DNA of 64,000 nt, taken from the NCBI GenBank assembly GCA_964036045.1, contig OZ038395.1, positions 3,932,410-3,996,409 of the forward strand, read 5' to 3'. Shown here piece after piece: positions 11,301 through 26,300 of the stretch. This DNA is from Eutreptiella sp. 'Long Island Sound 2002' (Eukaryota > Euglenozoa > Euglenophyceae > Eutreptiales > Eutreptiaceae). The notes under the pieces were generated by a model that worked only from the letters and a program-made list of their open reading frames with translations, was not told the DNA's origin and searched no databases. Within the stretch, counting starts at the first letter, position 1, and each line of letters begins with the position of its first letter. A program made the position numbers and the translations under genes.

Positions 11301-14300
11301 CATCCGTTTCCGGTAGCCATACGGGTGCATAATAATTGTGCAGGGCGCATAATCTCATCAGTTTCCGGTAGCCATACGGGTGCATAATAATTGTGCAGGG
11401 TGCTTAATCTCATCAGTTTCCGGTAGCCATACGGGTGCATAATAATTGTGCAAAGTGCATAATCTCATCAGTTTCCGGTAGCCATACGGGTGCATAATAA
11501 TTGTGCAGGGTGCATAATCTCATCAGTTTCCGGTAGCCATACGGGTGCATAAAAACTGTGCAGAGTGCATAATCTCAACAGTTTCCGGTAGCCATACGGG
11601 TGCATAATAATTGTGCAGGCTGCAGAATCTCATCAGTTTCCGGTGGCCATACGGGTGCATAATAATTGTGCAGGGTGCATAATCACATCAGTTTCCGGTA
11701 GCCATACGGGTGCATAATAATTGTGCAGGGTGCAAAAGCTCATCAGTTTCCGGTAGCCATACGGGTGCATAATGATTGTGCAGGGTGCATAATCTCATCA
11801 CTTTTCGGTAGCCATACGGGTGCATAATAATTGTGCAGGGTGCATAATCTCATCAGTTTCCGGTAGCCATACGGGTGCATGATAATTGTGCAGGGCGCAT
11901 AATCTCATCAGTTTCCGGTAGCCATACGGGTGCATAATAATTGTGCAGGGTGCATAATCTCATCAGTCTCTGGTAGCCATACGGTTGCATAATAATTGTG
12001 CAGGGTGCTTAATCTCATCAGCTTCCGGTAGCCATACAGGTGCATAATAATTGTGCAGGGTGCATAATTTCATCAGTTTCCGGTAGCCATACAGGTGCAT
12101 AATAATTGTGCAGGGTGCATAATCTCATCAGTTTCCGGTAGCCATAGGGGTGCATAATAATTGTGCAGGGTGCTTAATCTCATCATCTTCTGGTAGCCAT
12201 ACGGGTGCATAATAATTGTGCAGGGTGCATAATCCCATCAGTTTCCGGTAGCCATACGGGTGCATAATGATTGTGCAGAGTGCATAATTTCATCAGTTTC
12301 CGGTAGCCATACGGGTGCATAATAATTGCGCAGGGTGCATAATCTCAACAGTTTCCGGTAGCCATACGGGTGCATAAAAATTGTTCAGGGTGCATAATCT
12401 CATCAGTTTCCGGTAGCCATATGGGTGCATGATAATTGTGCAGGGTGCTTAATCTCATCAGCTTGCGGTAGCCATGCGGGTGCATAATAATTCAGCAGGG
12501 TGCATAATCTCATCAGCTTGCGGTAGCCATAGGGGTGCATAATAATTGTGCAGGGTGCATAATCTCATCAGTTTCCGGTAGCCATACGGGTGCATAATAA
12601 TTGTGCAAGGTGCATAATCTCATCAGCTTCCTGTTGCCGTAGGGGTGCATAATAATTGTGCAGGTGCATAATCCCATCAGTTTCAGGTAGCCATACGAGT
12701 GCATAATAATTGTGCAGGGTGCATAATCTCATTACTTTCCGGTAGCCATACGGGTGCATAATAATTGTGCAGAGTGCATAATCTCATCAGTTTCCGGTAG
12801 CCATACGGGTGCACCATAATTTTGCAGGGTGCATAATCTCATCAGTTTCCGGTAGCAATACTGGTGCATAATAATTGTGCAGGTTGCAAAATCTCATCAG
12901 TTTCCGGTAGCCATACGGGTGCATAATGATTGTGCAGGGTGCATAATTTCATCAGTCTCTGGTAGCCATACGGGTGCATAATAATTGTGCAGGGTGCATA
13001 ATCTCATCAGCTTCTGGTAGCCACACGGGTGCATAATAATTGTGCAGGGTGCATAATCTCATCAGTTTCCGGTAGCCATACGGGTGCATAATAATTGTGC
13101 AGGGTGCATAATCTCATCAGTTTCCCGTAGCCATATGGGTGCATGATAATTGTGCAGGGTGCTTAATCTCATCATCTTCTGGTAGCCATACGGGTGCATA
13201 ATAATTGTGCAGGGTGCATAATCTCATCAGCTTCCGGTAGCCATACGGGCGCATTATAATTGTGCAGGGTGCATAATTTCATCAGTTTCCGGTAGCCATA
13301 CGGGTGCATAATAATTGTGCAGGGTGCATAATCTCATCAGTTTCCGGTAGCCATACGGGTGCATAATAATTGTGCAGGGTGCATAATCTCATCAGTTTGC
13401 GGTAGCCATACGGGTGCATAATAATTGTGCAGGGCGCATAATCTCATCAGTTTCCGGTAGCCATACGGGTGCATAATAATTGTGCAGGGTGCTTAATCTC
13501 ATCACTTTTCGGTAGCCATAGGGGTGCATAATAATTGTGCAGGGTGCATAATCTCATCAGTTTCCGGTAGCCATACGGGTGCATAATAATTGTGCAGGGT
13601 GCATAATCCCATCAGTTTCCGGTAGCCATACGGGTGCATAATAATTGTGCAGGGCGCATAATCTCATCAGTTTCCGGTAGCCATACGGGTGCATAATAAT
13701 TGTGCAGGGTGCTTAATCTCATCAGTTTCCGGTAGCCATACGGGTGCATAATAATTGTGCAGGGTGCATAATCTCATCAGTTTCCGGTAGCCATACGGGT
13801 GCATAATAATTGTGCAGGCTGCAGAATCTCATCAGTTTCCGGTGGCCATACGGGTGCATAATAATTGTGCAGGGTGCAACAGCTCATCAGTTTCCGGTAG
13901 CCATATGGGTGCATAATAATTGTGCAGGGTGCATAATCACATCAGTTTCCGGTAGCCATACGGGTGCATAATAATTGTGCAGGGTGCATAATCTCATCAG
14001 TCTCTGGTAGCCATACGGTTGCATAATAATTGTGCAGGGTGCATAATCTCATGAGCTTCCGGTAGCCATACAGGTGCATAATAATTGTGCAGGGTGCATA
14101 ATTTCATCAGTTTCCGGTAGCCATACGGGTGCATAACAATTGTGCAGGGTGCATAATCTCATCAGTTTCCGGTAGCCATATGGGTGCATAATAATTGTGC
14201 AGGGTGCTTAATCTCATCATCTTCTGGTAGCCATACGGGTGCATAATAATTGTGCAGGGTGCATAATCTCATCAGCTTCCGGTAGCCATACGGGTGCATA

Positions 14301-17300
14301 ATGATTGTGCAGAGTGCATAATTTCATCAGTTTCCGGTAGCCATACGGGTGCATAATAATTGCGCAGGGTGCATAATTTCATCAGTTTCCGGTAGCCATA
14401 CGGGTGCATAATAATTGTGCAGGGTGCATAATCTCATCACTTTTCGGTAGCCATAGGGGTGCATAATAATTGTGCAGGGTGCATAATCTCATCAGTTTCC
14501 GGTAGCCATACGGGTGCATAATAATTGTGCAGGGTGCATAATCCCATCAGTTTCCGGTAGCCATACGGGTGCATAATAATTGTGCAGGGCGCATAATCTC
14601 ATCAGTTTCCGGTAGCCATACGGGTGCATAATAATTGTGCAGGGTGCTTAATCTCATCAGTTTCCGGTAGCCATACGGGTGCATAATGATTGTGCAAAGT
14701 GCATAATCTCATCAGTTTCCGGTAGCCATACGGGTGCATAATAATTGTGCAGGGTGCATAATCTCATCAGTTTCCGGTAGCCATACGGGTGCATAAAAAT
14801 TATGCAGGCTGCAGAATCTCATCAGTTTCCGGTAGCCATATGGGTGCATACTAATTGTGCAGGGTGCATAATCACATCAGTTTCCGGTAGCCATACGGGT
14901 GCATAATAATTGTGCAGGGTGCATAATCTCATCAGTTTCCGGTAGCCATACGGGTGCATAATAATTGTGCAGGGTGCAAAATCTCATCAGTTTCCGGTAG
15001 CCATACGGGTGCATAATAATTGTGCAGGGTGCATAATCTCATCAGTCTCTGGTAGCCATACGGTTGCATAATAATTGTGCAGGGTGCATAATTTCATCAG
15101 TTTCCGGTAGCCATACGGGTGCATAACAATTGTGCAGGGTGCATAATTTCATCAGTTTCCGGTAGCCATACGGGTGCATAATAATTGCGCAGGGTGCATA
15201 ATCTCATCAGTTTCCGGTAGCCATACGGGTGCATAAAAATTGTGCAGGGTGCAACAGCTCATCAGTTTCCGGTAGCCATATGGGTGCATGATAATTGTGC
15301 AGGTTGCTTAATCTCATCAGCTTGCGGTAGCCATACGGGTGCGTAATAATTCAGCAGGGTGCATAATCTCATCAGTTTCCGGTAGCCATACGGGTGCATA
15401 ATAATTGTGCAGGGTGCATAATCTCATCAGTTTCCTGTTGCCGTAGGGGTGCATAATAATTGTGCAGGTGCACAATCCCATCAGTTTCAGGTAGCCATAC
15501 GAGTGCATAATAATTGTGCAGGGTGCATAATCTCCTTAGTTTCCGGTAGCCATACGGGTGCATAATAATTGTGCAGAGTGCATAATCTCATCAGTTTCCG
15601 GTAGCCATACGGGTGCACCGTAATTTTGCAGGGTGCATAATCTCATCAGTTTCCGGTAGCAATACTGGTGCATAATAATTGTGCAGGTTGCAAAATCTCA
15701 TCAGTTTCCGGTAGTCATACGGGTGCATAATAATTGTGCAGGGTGCATAATCTCATCAGCTTCCGGTAGCCATACGGGTGCATAATAATTGTGCAGGGTG
15801 CATAATCTCATCAGTTTCCGGTAGCCATACGGGTGCATAATAATTGTGCAGGGTGCTTAATCTCATCAGTTTCCGGTAGCCATATGGGTGCATGATAATT
15901 GTGCAGGGTGCTTAATCTCATCATCTTCTGGTAGCCATACGGGTGCATAATAATTGTGCAGGGTGCATAATCTCATCAGCTTCCGGTAGCCATACGGTTG
16001 CATAATAATTGTGCAGGGTGCATAATCTCATCAGCTTCCGGTAGCCATACGGGTGCATAATAATTGTGCAGGGTGCATAATCTCATCAGTTTCCGGTAGT
16101 CATACGGGTGCATAATAATTGTGCAGGGTGCATAATCTCATCAGCTTCCGGTAGCCATACGGGTGCATAATAATTGTGCAGGGTGCATAATCTCATCAGT
16201 TTCCGGTAGCCATACGGGTGCATAATAATTGTGCAGGGTGCTTAATCTCATCAGTTTCCGGTAGCCATATGGGTGCATGATAATTGTGCAGGGTGCTTAA
16301 TCTCATCATCTTCTGGTAGCCATACGGGTGCATAATAATTGTGCAGGGTGCATAATCTCATCAGCTTCCGGTAGCCATACGGGTGCATTATAATTGTGCA
16401 GGGTGCATAATTTCATCAGTTTCCGGTAGCCATACGGGTGCATAATAGGTGTGCAGGGTGCATAATCTCATCAGTTTCCGGTAGCCATACGGGTGCATAA
16501 AAATTGTTCAGGGTGCATAATCTCATCAGTTTCCGGTAGCCATACGGGTGCATGATAATTGTGCAGGGTGCTTAATCTCATCAGCTTGCGGTAGCCATAC
16601 GGGTGCATAATAATTCAGCAGGGTGCATAATCTCATCGGTTTCCAGTAGCCATACGGGTGCATAATAATTGTGCAGGGTGCATAATCTCATCAGTTTCCG
16701 GTAGCCATACGGGTGCATAATAATTGTGCAGGGTGCATAATCTCATCAGTTTCCTGTTGCCGTAGGGGTGCATGATAATTGTGCAGGGTGCTTGATCCCA
16801 TCAGTTTCAGGTAGCCATACGAGTGCATAATAATTGTGCAGGGTGCATAATCTCATCAGTTTCCGGTAGCCATAGGGGTGCATAACAATTGTGCAGGGTG
16901 CATAATCTCATTAGTTTCCGGTAGCCATACGGGTGCATAATAATTGTGCAGGGTGCATAATCTCATCAGTTTCCTGTAGCCATACGGGTGCATAATAATT
17001 GTGCAGGGTGCATAATCTCATCAGTTTCCCGTAGCCATACGGGTGCACCATAATTTTGCAGGGTGCATAATCTCATCAGCTTCCGGTAGCCATGGGGGTG
17101 CATAATAATTGTGCAGGGTGCATAATCTCATTAGTTTCAGGTAGCCATAAGGGGTGCATAATAATTGTGCAGGCCGCATAATCTCATCAGTTTCCGGTAG
17201 CCATACAGGTGCACAATAATTGTGCAGGGTGCATAATGTCATCAGTTTCCGGTAGCCATACGGGTGCACCATAATTTTGCAGGGTGCATAATCTCATCAG

Positions 17301-20300
17301 TTTCCGGTAGCCATAATAATTGTGCAGGGTGCATAATCCCATCAGTTTCCGGTAGCCATACAGGTGCATAATAATTGTGCAGGGTGCATAATCTCATCAG
17401 TTTCCTGTAGCCATAGGGGTGCATAATAATTGTGCAGGGCGCATAATCTCATCAGTTTCCGGTAGCCATATGGGTGCATAATAATTGTGCAGGGTGCATA
17501 ATCCCATCAGTTTCCGGTAGCCATAGGGGTGCATAATAATTGTGCAGGGGGCATAATCTCATCAGTTTCCGGTAGCCATACGGGTGCATAATAATTGTGC
17601 AGAGTGCATAATCTCATCAGTTTCCGGTAGCCATACGGGTGCATAATAATTGTGCAGGGTGCATAATCTCATCAGTTTCCGGTAGCCATACGGGTGCATA
17701 ATAATTTTGCAGGGTGCATAATCTCATTAGTTTCCGGTAGCCATAGGGGTGCATAATAATTGTGCAGGGTGCATAATCTCATCAGTTTCCGGTAGCCATA
17801 CGGGTGCATAATAATTGTGCAGGGTGCATAATCCCATCAGTTTCCGGTAGCCATAGGGGTGCATAATAATTGTGCACGGTGCATAATCTCATCAGCTTCC
17901 GGTAGCCATACGGGTGCATAATAATTGTGCAGGGTGCATAATTCCATCAGTTTCCGGTAGCCATACGGGTGCATAATAATTGTGCAGGGTGCATAATCTC
18001 ATCAGTTTCCGGTAGCCATACGGGTGCATAATAATTGTGCAGGGTGCATAATCCCATCAGTTTCCGGTAGCCATAGGGGTGCATAATAATTGTGCAGGGT
18101 GCATAATCTCATCAGCTTCCGGTAGCCATACGGGTGCATAATAATTGTGCAAAGTGCATAATCTCATCAGTTTCCGGTAGCCATACGGGTGCATAATAAT
18201 TGTGCAGGGTGCATAATCTCATCAGTTTCCGGTAGCCATACGGGTGCATAATAATTGTGCAGAGTGCATAATCTCAACAGTTTCCGGTAGCCATACGGGT
18301 GCATAATAATTGTGCAGGGTGCATAATCTCATCAGTTTCCGGTAGCCATACGGGTGCATAATAATTGTGCAGGGTGCATAATCTCATCAGTTTCCGGTAG
18401 CCATATGGGTGCATAATAATTGTGCAGGGTGCATAATCTCATCACTTTTTGGTAGCCATAGGGGTGCATAATAATTGTGCAGGGTGCACAATCTCATCAG
18501 TTTCCGGTAGCAATACGGGTGCATAATAATTGTGCAGGGTGCAAAATCTCATCAGTTTGCGGTAGCCATACGGGTGCATAATAATTGTGCAGGGTGCATA
18601 ATCTCATCAGTCTCTGGTAGCCATACGGTTGCATAATAATTGTGCAGGGTGCATAATCTCACCAGCTTCCGGGAGCCATACGGGTGCATAATAATTGTGC
18701 AGGGTGCATAATCTCATCAGTTTCCCGTAGCCATACGGGTGCACCATAATTTTGCAGGGTGCATAATCTCATCAGCTTCCGGTAGCCATGGGGGTGCATA
18801 ATAATTGTGCAGGGTGCATAATCTCATTAGTTTCAGGTAGCCATAGGGGTGCATAATAATTGTGCAGGCCGCATAATCTCATCAGTTTCCGGTAGCCATA
18901 CAGGTGCACAATAATTGTGCAGGGTGCATAATGTCATCAGTTTCCGGTAGCCATACGGGTGCACCATAATTTTGCAGGGTGCATAATCTCATCAGTTTCC
19001 GGTAGCCATGGGGGTGCATAATAATTGTGCAGGGTGCATAATCCCATCAGTTTCCGGTAGCCATACAGGTGCATAATAATTGTGCAGGGTGCATAATCTC
19101 ATCAGTTTCCTGTAGCCATAGGGGTGCATAATAATTGTGCAGGGCGCATAATCTCATCAGTTTCCGGTAGCCATATGGGTGCATAATAATTGTGCAGGGT
19201 GCATAATCCCATCAGTTTCCGGTAGCCATAGGGGTGCATAATAATTGTGCAGGGGGCATAATCTCATCAGTTTCCGGTAGCCATACGGGTGCATAATAAT
19301 TGTGCAGAGTGCTTAATCTCATCAGTTTCCGGTAGCCATACGGGTGCATAATAATTGTGCAGGGTGCATAATCCCATCAGTTTCCGGTAGCCATAGGGGT
19401 GCATAATAATTGTGCAGGGTGCATAATCTCATCAGCTTCCGGTAGCCATACGGGTGCATAATAATTGTGCAGGGTGCATAATTCCATCAGTTTCCGGTAG
19501 CCATACGGGTGCATAATAATTGTGCAGAGTGCATAATCTCATCAGTTTCCGGTAGCCATACGGGTGCATAATAATTGTGCAGGGTGCATAATCTCATCAG
19601 TTTCCGGTAGCCATACGGGTGCATAATAATTGTGCAGAGTGCATAATCTCAACAGTTTCCGGTAGCCATATGGGTGCATAATAATTGTGCAGGGTGCATA
19701 ATCTCATCAGTTTCCGGTAGCCATACGGGTGCATAATAATTGTGCAGGGTGCATAATCTCGTCAGTTTCCGGTAGCCATATGGGTGCATAATAATTGTGC
19801 AGGCTGCATAATCTCATCACTTTTTGGTAGCCATAGGGGTGCATAATAATTGTGCAGGGTGCACAATCTCATCAGTTTCCGGTAGCAATACGGGTGCATA
19901 ATAATTGTGCAGGGTGCAAAATCTCATCAGTTTCCGGTAGCCATACGGGTGCATAATAATTGTGCAGGGTGCATAATCTCATCAGTCTCTGGTAGCCATA
20001 CGGTTGCATAATAATTGTGCAGGGTGCATAATCTCACCAGCTTCCGGTAGCCATACGGGTGCATAATAATTGTGCAGGGTGCATAATTTCATCAGTTTCC
20101 GGTAGCCATACGGGTGCATAATAATTGTGCAGGGTGCATAATCTCATCAGTTTCCGGTAGCCATATGGGTGCATAATAATGGTGCAGGGTGCATAATCTC
20201 ATCAGTTCCTGGTAGCCATACGGGTGCATAATAATTGTGCAGGGTGCATAATCTCATCAGCTTCCGGTAGCCATACGGGTGCATAATGATTGTGCAGGGT

Positions 20301-23300
20301 GCATAATGTCATCAGTTTCCGGTAGCCATACGGTGCATAATAATTGCCCGGGGTGCATAATCTCATCAGTTTCCGGTAGCCAGACGGGTGCATAAAAATT
20401 GTTCAGGGTGCATAATCTCATCAGTTTCCGGTAGCCATATGGGTGCATGATAATTGTGCAGGGTGCTTAATCTCATCAGCTTGCGGTAGCCATACGGGTG
20501 CATAATAATGCAGCAGGGTGCATAATCTCATCAGTTTGCGGTAGCCATAGGGGTGCATAATAATTGTGCAGGGTGCATAATCTCATCAGTTTCCGGTAGC
20601 CATATGGGTGCATGATAATTGTGCAGGGTGCTTAATCTCATCAGCTTGCGGTAGCCATACGGGTGCATAATAATGCAGCAGGGTGCATAATCTCATCAGT
20701 TTGCGGTAGCCATAGGGGTGCATAATAATTGTGCAGGGTGCATAATCCCATCAGTTTCCGGTAGCCCTACGGGTGCATAATAATTGTGCAGGGTGCATAA
20801 TCTCAACAGTTTCCGGTAGCCATACGGGTGCATAATAATTGTGCAGGGTGCATAATCTCATCAGTTTCCGGTAGCCATAGGGGTGCATAATGATTGTGCA
20901 GGGTGCATAATCTCATCAGTTTCCGGTAGCCATATGGGTGCATAATAATTGTGCAGGGTGCATAATCTCATCACTTTTCGGTAGCCATACGGGTGCATAA
21001 TAATTGTGCAGGGTGCACAATCTCATCAGTTTCCGGTAGCAATACGGGTGCATAATAATTGTGCAGGGTGCATAATCTCATCAGTTTCCGGTAGCCATAC
21101 GGGTGCATAATAATTGTGCAGGGTGCATAATCTCATCAGTCTCCGGTAGCCATACGGGTGCATAATAATTGTGCAGGGTGCATAATCTCACCAGCTTCCG
21201 GTAGCCATACGGGTGCATAATAATTGTGCAGGGTGCAGAATTTCATCAGTTTCCGGTAGCCATACGGGTGCATAATGATTGTGCAGGGTGCATAATATCA
21301 TCAGTTTCCGGTAGCCATATGGGTGCATGATAATGGTGCAGGGTGCATAATCTCATCAGTTCCTGGTAGCCATACGGGTGCATAATAATTGTGCGGGGTG
21401 CATAATCTCATCAGCTTCCGGTAGCCATACGGGTGCATAATGATTGTGCAGGGTGCATAATGTCATCAGTTTCCGGTAGCCATACGGTGCATAATAATTG
21501 CCCAGGGTGCATAATCTGATCAGTTTCCGGTAGCCAGACGGGTGCATAAAAATTGTTCAGGGTGCATAATCTCATCAGTTTCCGGTAGCCATATGGGTGC
21601 ATGATAATTGTGCAGGGTGCATAATCTCATCAGTTTGCGGTAGCCATAGGGGTGCATAATAATTGTGCAGGGTGCATAATCCCATCAGTTTCCGGTAGCC
21701 ATACGGGTGCATAATAATTGTGCAGGGTGCATAATCTCATCAGTCTCTGGTAGCCATACGGGTGCATAATAATTGTGCAGGGTGCATAATCTCATCAGTT
21801 TCCGGTAGCCATACGGGTGCATAATAATTGTGCAGAGTGCATAATCTCAACAGTTTCCGGTAGCCATACGGGTGCATAATAATTTTGCAGGGTGCAGAAT
21901 CTCATCAGTTTCCGGTAGCCATACGGGTGCATAATAATTGTGCAGGGTGCATAATCTCATCAGTTTGCGGTAGCCATAGGGGTGCATAATAATTGTGCAG
22001 GGTGCATAATCTCATCACTTTCCGGTAGCCATATGGGTGGATGATAATTGTGCAGGGTGCTTAATCTCATCAGCTTGCGGTAGCCATACGGGTGCATAAT
22101 AATTGTGCAGGGTGCATAATCTCATCAGTTTCCGGTAGCCATAGGGGTGCATAATAATTGTGCAGGGTGCATAATCCCATCAGTTTCCGGTAGCCCTACG
22201 GGTGCATAATAATTGTGCAGGGTGCATAATCTCAACAGTTTCCGGTAGCCATACGGGTGCATAATAATTGTGCAGGGTGCATAATCTCATCAGTTTCCGG
22301 TAGCCATAGGGGTGCATAATGATTGTGCAGGGTGCATAATCTCATCAGTTTCCGGTAGCCATATGGGTGCATAATAATTGTGCAGGGTGCATAATCTCAT
22401 CACTTTTCGGTAGCCATACGGGTGCATAATAATTGTGCAGGGTGCACAATCTCATCAGTTTCCGGTAGCAATACGGGTGCATAATAATTGTGCAGGGTGC
22501 ATAATCTCATCAGTTTCCGGTAGCCATACGGGTGCATAATAATTGTGCAGGGTGCATAATCTCATCAGTCTCCGGTAGCCATACGGGTGCATAATAATTG
22601 TGCAGGGTGCATAATCTCACCAGCTTCCGGTAGCCATACGGGTGCATAATAATTGTGCAGGGTGCAGAATTTCATCAGTTTCCGGTAGCCATACGGGTGC
22701 ATAATAATTGTGCAGGGTGCATAATATCATCAGTTTCCGGTAGCCATATGGGTGCATGATAATGGTGCAGGGTGCATAATCTCATCAGTTCCTGGTAGCC
22801 ATACGGGTGCATAATAATTGTGCAGGGTGCATAATCTCATCAGCTTCCGGTAGCCATACGGGTGCATAATGATTGTGCAGGGTGCATAATGTCATCAGTT
22901 TCCGGTAGCCATACGGTGCATAATAATTGCCCAGGGTGCATAATCTCATCAGTTTCCGGTAGCCAGACGGGTGCATAAAAATTGTTCAGGGTGCATAATC
23001 TCATCAGTTTCCGGTAGCCATATGGGTGCATGATAATTGTGCAGGGTGCATAATCTCATCAGTTTGCGGTAGCCATAGGGGTGCATAATAATTGTGCAGG
23101 GTGCATAATCCCATCAGTTTCCGGTAGCCATACGGGTGCATAATAATTCTGCAGGGTGCATAATCTCATCAGTCTCTGGTAGCCATACGGGTGCATAATA
23201 ATTGTGCAGGGTGCATAATCTCATCAGTTTCCGGTAGCCATACGGGTGCATAATAATTGTGCAGAGTGCATAATCTCAACAGTTTCCGGTAGCCATACGG

Positions 23301-26300
23301 GTGCATAATAATTTTGCAGGGTGCAGAATCTCATCAGTTTCCGGTAGCCATACGGGTGCATAATAATTGTGCAGGGTGCATAATCTCATCAGTTTGCGGT
23401 AGCCATAGGGGTGCATAATAATTGTGCAGGGTGCATAATCTCATCACTTTCCGGTAGCCATATGGGTGGATAATAATTGTGCAGGGTGCTTAATCTCATC
23501 AGCTTGCGGTAGCCATACGGGTGCATAATAATTGTGCAGGGTGCATAATCTCATCAGTTTGCGGTAGCCATAGGGGTGCATAATAATTGTGCAGGGTGCA
23601 TAATCTCATCAGCTTCCGGTAGCCATACGGGTGCATAATAATTGTGCATGGTGCATAATCTCATTAGTTTCCGGTAGCCATAGGGGTGCATAATAATTGT
23701 GCAGGGTGCATAATCTCATCAGTTTGCGGTAGCCATAGGGGTGCATAATAATTGTGCAGGGTGCACAATCACATCAGTTTCCGGTAGCCATACGGGTGCA
23801 CCATAATTGTGCAGGGTGCATAATCTCATCAGCTTCCGGTAGCCATGGGGGTGCATAACAATTGTGCAGGATGCATAATCTCATCAGCTTCCTGTAGCCA
23901 TACGGGTGCATAATAATTGTGCAGGGTGCACAAATCATCCGTTTCCGGTAGCCATAGGGGTGCATAATAATGGTGCAGGGTGCATAATCTCATCAGTTTC
24001 CGGTAGCCATCCGGGTGCATAATAATTGTGCAGGATGCATAATCTCATCAGTTTTCCGGTAGCCCTACGGGTGCATAATAATTGTGTGGAGTGCATAATC
24101 TCAACAGTTTCCGGTAGCCATACGGGTGCATAATAATTGTGCAGGGTGCAGAATCTCATCAGTTTCCGGTAGCCATACGGGTGCATAATAATTGTGCAGG
24201 GTGCATAATCTCATCAGTTTCCGGTAGCCATACGGCATAATAATTGTGCAGAGTGCATAATCTCAACAGATTCCGGTAGCCATACGGGTGCATAATAATT
24301 GTGCAGGGTGCAGAATCTCATCAGTTTCCGGTAGCCATACGGGTGCATAATAATTGTGCAGGGTGCATAATCTCATCAGTTTCCGGTAGCCATATGGGTG
24401 CATAATAATTGTGCAGGGTGCATAATCTCATCACTTTTCGGTAGCCATAAGGGTGCATAATAATTGTGCAGGGTGCACAATCTCATCAGTTTCCGGTAGC
24501 AATACGGGTGCATAATAATTGTGCAGGGTGCAAAATCTCATCAGTTTCCGGTAGCCATACGGGTGCATAATAATTGTGCAGGGTGCATAATCTCATCAGT
24601 CTCTGGTAGCCATACGGTTGCATAATAATTGTGCAGGGTGCATAATCTCACCAGCTTCCGGTAGCCATACGGGTGCATAATAATTGTGCAGGGTGCATAA
24701 TTTCATCAGTTTCCGGTAGCCATACGGGTGCATAATAATTGTGCAGGGTGCATAATCTCATCAGTTTCCGGTAGCCATATGGGTGCATGATAATGGTGCA
24801 GGGTGCATAATCTCACCAGTTCCTGGTAGCCATACGGGTGCATAATAATTGTGCAGGGTGCATAATCTCATCAGCTTCCGGTAGCCATACGGGTGCATAA
24901 TGATTGTGCAGGGTGCATAATGTCATCAGTTTCCGGTAGCCATACGGTGCATAATAATTGCCCAGGGTGCATAATCTCATCCGTTTCCGGTAGCCAGACG
25001 GGTGCATAAAAATTGTTCAGGGTGCATAATCTCATCAGTTTCCGGTAGCCATATGGGTCCATGATAATTGTGCAGGGTGCTTAATCTCATCAGCTTGCGG
25101 TAGCCATACGGTTGCATAATAATGCAGCAGGGTGCATAATCTCATCAGTTTGCGGTAGCCATAGGGGTGCATAATAATTGTGCAGGGTGCATAATCCCAT
25201 CAGTTTCCGGTAGCCATACGGGTGCATAATAATTGTGCTAGGTGCTTAATCTCATCAGTCTCTGGTAGCCATACGGGTGCATAATAATTGTGCAGGGTGG
25301 ATAATCTCATCAGTTTCCGGTAGCCATACGGGTGCATAATAATTGTGCAGAGTGCATAATCTCAACAGTTTCCGGTAGCCATACGGGTGCATAATAATTG
25401 TGCAGGGTGCATAATCTCATCAGTTTCCGGTAGCCATACGGGTGCATAATAATTGTGCAGGGTGCATAATCTCATCAGTTTGCGGTAGCCATAGGGGTGC
25501 ATAATAATTGTGCAGGGTGCATAATCTCATCACTTTCCGGTAGCCATATGGGTGGATGATAATTGTGCAGGGTGCTTAATCTCATCAGCTTGCGGTAGCC
25601 ATACGGGTGCATAATAATTGTGCAGGGTGCATAATCTCATCAGTTTGCGGTAGCCATAGGGGTGCATAATAATTGTGCAGGGTGCATAATCTCATCAGTT
25701 TCCGGTAGCCATACGGGTGCATAATAATTGTGCATGGTGCATAATCTCATTAGTTTCCGGTAGCCATAGGGGTGCATAATAATTGTGCAGGGTGCATGAT
25801 CTCATCAGTTTGCGGTAGCCATACGGGTGCATAATAATTGTGCAGGGTGCACAATCTCATCAGTTTCCGGTAGCCATACGGGTGCATAATAATTGTGCAG
25901 GGTGCATAATCTCATCAACCTCCGGTAGCCATGGGGGTGCATAACAATTGTGCAGGATGCATAATCTCATCAGCTTCCTGTAGCCATACGGGTGCATAAT
26001 AATTGTGCAGGGTGCACAAATCATCCGTTTCCGGTAGCCATAGGGGTGCATAATAATGGTGCAGGGTGCATAATCTCATCAGTTTCCGGTAGCCATACGG
26101 GTGCATAATTATTGTGCAGGATGCATAATCTCATCAGTTTTCCGGTAGCCATACGGGTGCATTATAATTGCGCAGGGTGCATAATCTCATTAGTTTCCGG
26201 TAGCCATAGGGGTGCATAATGATTGTGCAGAGTGCATAATCTCATCAGTTTCCTATAGCCATAGGGGTGCATAATAATTGTGCAGGGCGCATAATCTCAT